From assembly GCA_039715055.1 (NCBI GenBank), contig JBDLID010000178.1:1-5422 (forward strand): DNA of 5,422 bases. Direction: 5' to 3'. The translations under genes were made by a program, and so were the position numbers. The DNA comes from JBDLID01 sp039715055. GTDB lineage: Bacteria; Desulfobacterota; Desulfobulbia; Desulfobulbales; Desulfocapsaceae. The notes below the pieces were generated by a model that did not search any database, was not told where the DNA came from, and saw only the letters and a list, made by a program, of their open reading frames with translations. Positions 1 to 5,422 of the stretch are shown in pieces; position 1 is the first letter of the stretch; each line of letters starts with the position of its first letter.

Positions 1-1
1 T

Positions 2-1438
2 GGGCAGCCTTTGCCGGTCAATTTTGCCGTTGCGGTTCAGCGGCAGTTCATCCATCTGCATGAAAAACGAGGGCACCATATAGTCCGGCAGCTCCGATAC
101 CAGTATCTTTTTCAGATCATCTTTCTCAACCCTTTTGTGCGCTTCATAGTAGGCACAAAGTGATTTGTCCCCGCCCTCCTGATTTTCAATGGGGGTCACA
201 ACGCTGTTTTCAATGTCAGGGTGGCGGTTCAGCCGCTCCTCAATCTCGCCCGGTTCAATACGATACCCCCTGATTTTTACCTGAAAATCCCTGCGGCCGA
301 TAAAATCGATATTGCCGTCCGGCAGAATACGGGCCATGTCACCGGTCCTGTACATACGGCCCTGCGGGTCAAACGGATCCTCAATGAATTTTTCCGCGGT
401 AAGATCGGCCCGGTTCAGGTAGCCGCGTGCCACACCGGTGCCACCGATGCAGAGTTCACCGGGTAAGCCGATGGGGCGCAGCTGGTTGTTTCTGCCAAGC
501 ACATAGACCCGGGTATTGGCAATGGGAGCACCGACAGGAACCCTTTCATACTGCTTTGTGACGCTCAGGGCGGTGGAGGCCATACACGTTTCAGAAGGCC
601 CGTATTCGTTGATCAGCCGAAAGTTGCCGATCCGGTAACTGGTCAGCCGGTCGCCCCCGACCACGATCCTTTTCAGGCTCTGGTTATCGACGACCCGCAT
701 GAACTGCTCGGCAAAACGGGTGGGCAGGTGGGCGTGGGTAATCATATTGGCTGTAAAATATTCGTTGAGGGTGAAGGGATCTCGGCGCGTCTCCTCGGGG
801 ATAATATGCAGACTTGCTCCTGCAGTCAGGGGAGCGAAAACCTGGACCACGGAGACATCAAAGCTGAACGCCGCAAACTCGGCACAGTTCTCATCCTCGC
901 TGATCCCGTTAAAACGGATATACCAGTCAATGAAATTTACCATCGCCCGGTGCTCAATCATGACCCCCTTGGGTGTCCCTGTTGAACCGGAGGTAAAGAT
1001 GATGTAAGCGAGGTTGTCTTGGTCAATCGTCTGCGACGGATTCTCGGCAGACAGTTCCCCTGGCAGATCGTCAAGACGGATCTTTTCCCCGGCAAACTGA
1101 AACTCTTCCACCCCTCTGCTGCTGCCGGCAATGAGCGGGGTTTTTGTATCTTCAAGGATAAAACTGATCCGCTCCTCAGGGTAGCCTGGGTCGATCCCCA
1201 CATAGGCGGCTCCAGCCTTCAGAGCCCCCATCATGCCGACTACCGCCTCGGCTGAACGATCAGCGACCACACCGATTATGGTGTCTCTGGCCATTGATCG
1301 CTGCAGGAGCAGTGAAGCAAAACGGTTGGCCCGTTCATTGAGCTCACGGTAACTCAAGCGGGCACCTTCTGCCACCAGCGCAACGGCATCCGGAAAACGG
1401 GCCGCATTTTTTTCAAATGCGCGGGACACGGACGGCCA
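2..1438 (-). other. Adenylation domain A2, ending at its last core motif
   Basis: Second amino-acid activating domain. Seen, in order: A2 motif LKAGAAYVGIDPGYP (1401-1415), A3 IIFTSGSTGTPKG (1474-1486), A4 SFDVS (1520-1524), A5 NEYGPSE (1605-1611), A6 GELCIGGTGVARGYL (ending 1669), A7 YRTGDM (1691-1696), A8 GRRDFQVKIRGYRIEPGEIE (1709-1728) and A10 NRNGKIDRQRLP (1796-1807) with catalytic K1800. All core motifs match the family; unlike A1, both A6 and A7 keep their glycines. Pocket residues by eye alignment to GrsA are D1522, V1523, V1526, H1565, V1587, G1589, E1606, M1614, A1615 and K1800. The Asp fits an alpha-amino acid, but I cannot match this set to a known substrate. The window ends right after A10, so the domain is essentially whole and its carrier should start a few codons beyond position 1. 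Confidence 0.95.
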
Positions 1439-4400
1439 TGCAGGAGGGGTGGTGACGGTATCGTTGATGGTGTAGCGGAGAAAATTCTTCTCGTCAGGAT
1501 GGAGCATTTCAATATCGCCAAGGCAAAGGTCGGGGTTGGCGGCAACCATTGCGGCGATCCGCAGGAAGTGGTTGGCCATTCGCTGCACCGTATCATGCTC
1601 AAAGAGGCTGGAGCGGTACTCAAGATGAAAAAACAGCTGAGTCCCGTCACTGTCTTTGATCTCCATCTCTTCAGCTGCAAAGCTCAAGTCAAATTTAGCG
1701 GTTGCGCTGTTAAAGAGCTTGAGCCGGGCCTCTACCCCGCCATCAAGCTCAAGCTCTCTCTGCTCCATATTACGAAGGACAAAGTTGACATCAAAGAGCG
1801 GATTTTGTCCCGGACCTCGATTGATGCCGAGCTTTTCATACAACAGGTCAATGGGGTATGCCTCATGGTCAAGAACCTGGAGCATCATGTCGCGAACCTC
1901 GGCCAGCAGCCCTGAAAAGGCCTTGTCACCGGCAGGCCGTACCCTGACCGGCAGGGTGTTGACGAACATCCCCATCATCTCCTCGGTGCCGGGAACAAAA
2001 CGACCGGCGGTCGTCGTCCCCAGAACCAGGTCATCCTTTTCAGTATAGTTGCCGACGAGAACCGCCAGAACCGCCAGCAGTACATGGTGAAGGGTCGCCC
2101 CCTGCTCCCGGCCCGCCGCCTTGAGGTGACCGGTCAGTTCCGGATCGAGAACAAACTCAAACAGTCCACCCTTAAAATCCGCCTGGGGCGGCCGTGGATG
2201 ATCGGTAGGCAGCTCAACTTCAGGGGGCTGGTCAAAGGTCTCCTCCCAGAAGCGGCCGCTTTCTCCAAGCTTTTCTTCACTGCTGTTTTCCTTGTTCCAG
2301 ACACCATAGTCCTTGAACTGCACCTGCGGAGCTTCCTCATGAACACCGTTATAACAGTCGGAGAGGTGGCCCATGAACAGGCCCACGGAAACACCATCAG
2401 AGATGATGTGGTGGATGTCAATGAGCAGGACATGGTGATCAACGGCCAGCCTGACCAGCTTCACCCGGAACAGCGGCGGCCTGTCCAGCCTGAACGGTCG
2501 GATGAATTCGGCCCCCAGGCTGTCAATGTCGTCTGCTGAACCTTCGCCGTACTCCATCTTGACATAGACTTCATCATGCACCCGCTGCATAGGTTGCCCG
2601 TCGGCAACCTCAAACGATGTCCTCAGTACGGCAAATCTTTCAACCAGGTCATGGAGAGCATCGGCCAGACGTTTCGGGTCGACTGCGCCGCGCAGTTCAA
2701 TCTGAAACGGCATGTTGTAGGTCGTGGACGCATCCTTGAAACAGCTGAGGATGTAGAGCTGCTTCTGGGATACGGTTGCCGGATAGAACTCAGCCTCCGG
2801 TGCCGCCGTGATCTCGGCCCGTCTCTTTTGGCCGAGGCTCTCGATGAGCCTCCCCTGCTCCTTGAGGGTTGCCGCCTTGAACAGGTCGGTCACCGATGGT
2901 GACACTTCAAGCTCCTGCTCGATGGTCACCTGCAGAGAGACGGTTTTCAGCGAATCGCCGCCGATATTGAAAAAATTGTCATTGCGGCCGATCTTCTCAT
3001 GTTTGAGGAGTGTCCCCCAGATACGGGCCAGATGAAGTTCGGCCTCGGTCTCCGGCTCGACAAACATCTCCTGATGAGGCTCCTCCAGAGTTGGTTCAGG
3101 CAGCTGCTTCCTGTCAATCTTGCCGTTGGGCGTAACCGGCAGCCTGTCAAGCTGCACCAGGTGCGACGGAACCATGAACTGCGGCAGGCTCTCGCCGATG
3201 GCCGCCGCAAGATCCTCTACAGCCAGCCGCTCGCCGGCGACAAAATAGCCGCAGAGGTAGAGTCTTCCCCCTTCATCCTTGAGGTCCACTACCGCGGCTT
3301 CGCTGATGTTATCCAGTGCCAGCATCGCCTGCTCGATCTCACCGAGCTCCACCCGGTAACCGCGCAGCTTGACCTGCCGATCCATACGTCCGAGGTAAAC
3401 CAGGTTGCCGTCCGGCCGCCAGTAGGCCAGGTCATTGGTTCGGTACATCCGCTCGTCGCAGTCCAGGGGGCTGACGCCAAAGGCCTCTGCTGTTTTTTCC
3501 GGCCGGTTCAGGTAGCCCCTTGCAACCGAAACCCCGCAGATACAGAGCTCACCGGGTACGCCCACCGGCTGCAGATTGCCGAAACGGTCCAGCACCAGTG
3601 TTTTGTAGTTGGTCGCCGGCCTGCCGATGGGAATGTTGTCCTCCAGTTCCGTGACCGGATAGCTGGAGGACATGACCGTGCACTCGGTGGGACCATAGCC
3701 GTTGACCAGCTGATAGTTTCGTTTCTTATATGAACGAAGCTTTTCTCCACCGACAATCAGGGTCCTCAGGGAACGGTTGTCAAGCAGGTCCATGAACTGC
3801 TCACCCAGCTGGGTTGTGAAGAGGCCGAAGGTGATTTTGTTTGATTCATAATATTCATTCAGCGCTGACAGAGAGAGACGCAGTTCTTCACCAATGATAT
3901 GGAGCGTGGCGCCGCTGCAGAGGCAGGGATATATCTCCAGATTGGAGGCGTCAAAACTGAAGCTGGCATGCTTGGCCACACCGTCGGCCTCTGTCAGCTT
4001 CAGGTCGTCAATATTGGTGAAGATGAAGTTGGACATGGATTTATGTTCGATCATCACCCCTTTCGGCTTTCCTGTGGAGCCCGAGGTGTAGATCAGGACC
4101 GCCATGTCATCTTCTGTTGCTATTGGATCAAGATCATCTTCGTCTCCCTCAAAAAGAGTGGGCGAATCAAGAGCCAGAACCCGGGTGGCAAAGTCAACCT
4201 TGGCGACAAGATGCTGCTGGGCGAGCAGGACCGGGGCACCGGAATCCTCCAGCATGAACTCCACCCGGTCCAGCGGATACTTTTCATCGATGGGCATGAA
4301 CGCCCCGCCGGCCTTGAGGATGGCCAGTTGGCCGATAATCAGTTCAAGACAGCGCTCGCCCCACAGGCCGACCACTGAATCACGCACCACTCCCATGGAC

Positions 4401-5422
4401 CTCAACTTGCGCGCCAGCTGGTTGGCCCTGCTGTTCATCTCCCGGTAGCTGATTTTACGATCCCGGTAGACAACTGCTGTCTTGTCCGGACTGCGCCGGA
4501 CCTGCTGCTCTACCCAGACGTGTATCGGCTGACCAGCGGGGTGTCGGTCAGTTGAACTGTTGAATCCATTTACGATCTGGTTCTGTTCCCGGTCACTGAT
4601 CATCCTCAATTTACTGAGAGGTTGCGCCGGTGTTGAGATACCATCCATCAGGAGATTGACGACATGATTGAGAAGAAGATCGACCTCGCTGCGATCAAAG
4701 ACAGACGATGCGTAACTGCAGTAAAAGGTTATCGGTGACGCTTTTTCATCTCCTGTAACATCGTATGAGAGATAGACGGTGAGCTTTGAAAGAGACTGGG
4801 AAGGGGGCACAAAATCAAAACGATAACCCTCCGGCAGCTCCGGTCGAACAAACTGGACCAGCGAAACAGGCATGAGGTCCGGGGCATCCCCCTGGCTCTC
4901 GCGTAACTCCTTGATCAGGAGATCATAGGGGTATCGCTGATGAGTCAGGGCCTCCTTGACACTTGTCCGCACATCACCCAGAAGATCGGAAAAACTCCGC
5001 TCCAGCTCACCCTGGAGTCGAAAGGGGATGGTTGAGACGAACATTCCGGTCACCGAATCCGGCACCCGGCCATTGGCCCGGTTAAAGCTGGCAGAACCGA
5101 TGGAGATATCCGTCTTGCCCGAACGACGTGCCAGGCAGGTGTAGAGAACCGCGAGAAAGACCCGAAAGGGTGACTGATCCTTGTCTCTGCAGAATGAAAA
5201 AATCCTGCGGTTACGGTCATCATCGAGCTGCAGCCTGAACATTTCATGCTCCAGATCCTCCGTGGTGGTTCGTGGCACAAGTTCGACCATTTCAGGCGCA
5301 GTTTTAAAGTGGTTGAGCCAGTAGTCTTTATCCTCTTCAAAATCCCCGCTGTCCAGGTAGTCCTGCTCCAGTGAGATGGTATCAAGGAAACCGGCCTGAT
5401 TATCGCCGGCAACGATCACCTG
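2..5422 (-). CDS. Non-ribosomal peptide synthetase, internal fragment (C-A-PCP-C-A), open at both ends
   Basis: Seen: one minus-strand frame is open across the entire window, 1807 codons without a stop, and it contains the ordered core motifs of an NRPS. Domains by fragment residue are C1 (1 to about 254, N-terminal half missing), A1 (about 299-776), PCP1 (about 789-861), C2 (about 879-1300) and A2 (about 1329-1807). The frame was checked codon by codon and never shifts. Known of the family: such proteins are cytoplasmic assembly lines that activate amino acids with ATP, hold them as thioesters on phosphopantetheine and join them into a peptide without a ribosome. Inferred: the protein extends a peptide by at least two residues. 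It needs a phosphopantetheinyl transferase encoded elsewhere. No start codon, ribosome binding site or stop codon is visible, so full length and operon context are unknown. I do not recognise a named product and give no gene symbol. Confidence 0.97.
1523..2788 (-). other. Condensation domain C2, complete, probably LCL type
   Basis: Joins the peptide on PCP1 to the amino acid carried by the next module. Seen: N-terminal YPATVSQKQLYIL (880-892, C1 motif) followed by the TTYNMPF segment (901-907); RFAVLRTSF (929-937, C2 motif); HHIISDG (1004-1010, C3 motif) with catalytic H1005; FKDYGVW (1036-1042, C4 motif); LGTTTAGR (1134-1141) and GMFVNTLPVR (1151-1160, C5); HEAYPIDLL (1186-1194, C6); NPLFDVNFVLRN (1207-1218, C7). 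All seven motifs are present, so it should be active. A length near 420-450 residues is normal. It follows PCP1 directly with no epimerisation domain, and the SQKQLYIL and TTYNMP segments match what I know of domains that accept an L-configured donor. Assignment to LCL rather than a dual epimerising type is an inference from motifs and context. Confidence 0.94.
2393..2413 (-). other. HHxxxDG catalytic motif of C2
   Basis: Residues 1004-1010 read HHIISDG. The second histidine (H1005, codon 2408-2410) is the residue linked to peptide bond formation in this family, and the Asp and Gly are structural. The motif is an exact match, which argues against C2 being a degenerate or non-catalytic domain. 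Confidence 0.95.
2840..3058 (-). other. Peptidyl carrier domain PCP1 (thiolation domain)
   Basis: A carrier domain of about 73 residues that holds the A1 amino acid, and then the growing peptide, as a thioester on a phosphopantetheine arm. Seen: the core motif DNFFNIGGDSLKT spans residues 815-827, matching the family consensus DxFFxxGGxSL. The modified serine is S824. A helix-rich N-terminal part (EAELHLARIWGTLL) precedes it and the downstream TDLFKAATLKE stretch is typical of the last helix. The domain begins about 13 residues after the A10 motif of A1 and is followed by a linker of about 18 residues before C2. The residue after GG is Asp (GGDSL); in the family this form is seen on carriers feeding either ordinary condensation or epimerisation domains. 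No epimerisation domain follows, so ordinary transfer to C2 is expected. Confidence 0.96.
2951..2953 (-). other. Phosphopantetheine attachment serine codon of PCP1
   Basis: The codon reads TCG on the minus strand and encodes S824, the serine in GGDSL. It is the predicted attachment point for 4'-phosphopantetheine from coenzyme A. It is intact, so the carrier should be functional if a suitable transferase is present in the cell. Confidence 0.93.
3095..4528 (-). other. Adenylation domain A1 (amino-acid activating)
   Basis: Activates one amino acid with ATP and loads it on PCP1. Seen, in order: A2 motif LKAGGAFMPIDEKYP (369-383), A3 phosphate loop LIYTSGSTGKPKG (443-455), A4 SFDAS (489-493), A5 NGYGPTE (574-580), A6 GELCICGVSVARGYL (624-638), A7 YRTNDL (660-665), A8 GRMDRQVKLRGYRVELGEIE (678-697) and A10 PNGKIDRKQLP ending at 775, with catalytic lysine K768. 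Pocket residues aligned by eye to the GrsA phenylalanine domain are D491, A492, L495, L534, I556, G558, G575, V583, M584 and K768. The first Asp is the usual partner of the alpha-amino group. The rest is mostly non-polar, which suggests an aliphatic residue such as Val, Ile or Leu; this is an inference. Oddities: A6 has Ser (S632) and A7 has Asn (N663) where Gly is usual. No methyltransferase or other insertion lies between A8 and A10. Confidence 0.95.
4661..5422 (-). other. Condensation domain C1, C-terminal half
   Basis: This is the acceptor-side half of a condensation domain, which forms the peptide bond between an upstream donor and the amino acid on PCP1. Seen: the C5-like segment carries F113-N-R115 and then GMFVSTIPFR (126-135); the C6-like segment is HQRYPYDLL (161-169). 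The C7 region (about 181-191) is poorly conserved. Near the start, E19, Y22, S25, D31 and W35 make an ExxYxxSxxFxxDxxYW pattern. From memory this resembles EntF-like and starter-type condensation domains more than the FKDYGVW element of C2. The catalytic HHxxxDG is not in the window: by alignment with C2 it should fall about 20 residues upstream, roughly 60 bases beyond position 5422. Activity therefore cannot be judged here. The C-terminal boundary is approximate, and residues 255-298 form the linker to A1. Confidence 0.9.

Noticed and set aside
2084..2539. A 151-codon plus-strand open frame
   Set aside because: It is opposite the catalytic part of C2, including HHIISDG, and so is a shadow of that coding sequence.
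421..3600. Similar DNA stretches around 420-475 and 3510-3570 that could look like a dispersed repeat
   Set aside because: They encode the same A6 core motif (GELCI...ARGYLNR) in A1 and A2. The similarity comes from domain homology and there are no repeat ends or target duplications.
2999..3733. A 244-codon plus-strand open frame starting with ATG
   Set aside because: It lies wholly opposite the C-terminal half of A1 and the first part of PCP1, which carry clear motifs in the minus-strand frame. Its product shows no family motif. Long antisense frames are expected opposite a gene with this codon bias.
3899..4378. A 159-codon plus-strand open frame
   Set aside because: It is the mirror of the A1 A2-A4 motif region. 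The product is low in recognisable structure and there is no convincing ribosome binding site or neighbouring gene.
5050..5412. A 120-codon minus-strand open frame beginning with ATG
   Set aside because: It is in a different frame from the continuous 1807-codon NRPS frame, which encodes C1 motifs over the same bases. Its Arg/Ser/Pro-rich product is typical of an out-of-frame reading.
1..5422. Possible frameshift or stop that would make the NRPS a pseudogene
   Set aside because: Codon-by-codon reading from 5422 to 2 found no stop, and motifs at 5000, 4070, 2951, 2410, 965 and 25 all sit in the same frame.
1..5422. RNA genes, CRISPR arrays, insertion sequences, promoters or terminators
   Set aside because: The window is entirely coding and no cloverleaf, spaced direct repeats, transposase motif or inverted-repeat-plus-T-run was seen. 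Short T or A runs such as that near 1406-1413 fall inside conserved coding sequence.

Overview
The whole window is the interior of one very large gene on the minus strand. Read from position 5422 down to position 2, a single frame stays open for 1807 codons with no stop. The encoded protein is a multimodular non-ribosomal peptide synthetase (NRPS). Both ends of the gene lie outside the window, so neither its start codon nor its stop codon can be seen. I translated every codon of this frame by hand; residue numbers below are numbers within this 1807-residue fragment (residue 1 = codon 5420-5422).

The order along the protein is: the C-terminal half of a condensation domain (C1, about 4661-5422), an adenylation domain (A1, about 3095-4528), a carrier domain (PCP1, about 2840-3058, phosphopantetheine serine codon at 2951-2953), a complete condensation domain (C2, about 1523-2788, HHxxxDG at 2393-2413), and a second adenylation domain (A2, 2 to about 1438). 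A2 runs to its last core motif exactly where the window stops. This is one elongation module, C1-A1-PCP1, followed by C2-A2 of the next. The carrier for A2 should lie just left of position 1.

In use, A1 and A2 each activate an amino acid as its adenylate. PCP1 carries the A1 residue as a thioester, C1 joins the upstream chain or starter to it, and C2 passes the extended chain to the residue chosen by A2. No epimerisation, methylation, cyclisation or thioesterase domain is present here. PCP1 leads straight into a C2 that looks like an LCL type, so the A1 residue is probably passed on in L form. The binding-pocket residues suggest an aliphatic amino acid for A1; A2 is not assigned.

The organism is a bacterium with moderately high G+C (mid-50s percent by eye) and codons favouring CTG/CTC, ATC and GGC. 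A Gram-negative such as a proteobacterium or Desulfobacterota member would fit, but the window holds no taxonomic marker and this is a weak inference. There are no intergenic regions, RNA genes, mobile elements, CRISPR arrays, promoters or terminators. The plus-strand open frames are shadows of the NRPS frame. The window looks like a normal NRPS interior with some atypical motifs, not a new kind of system.
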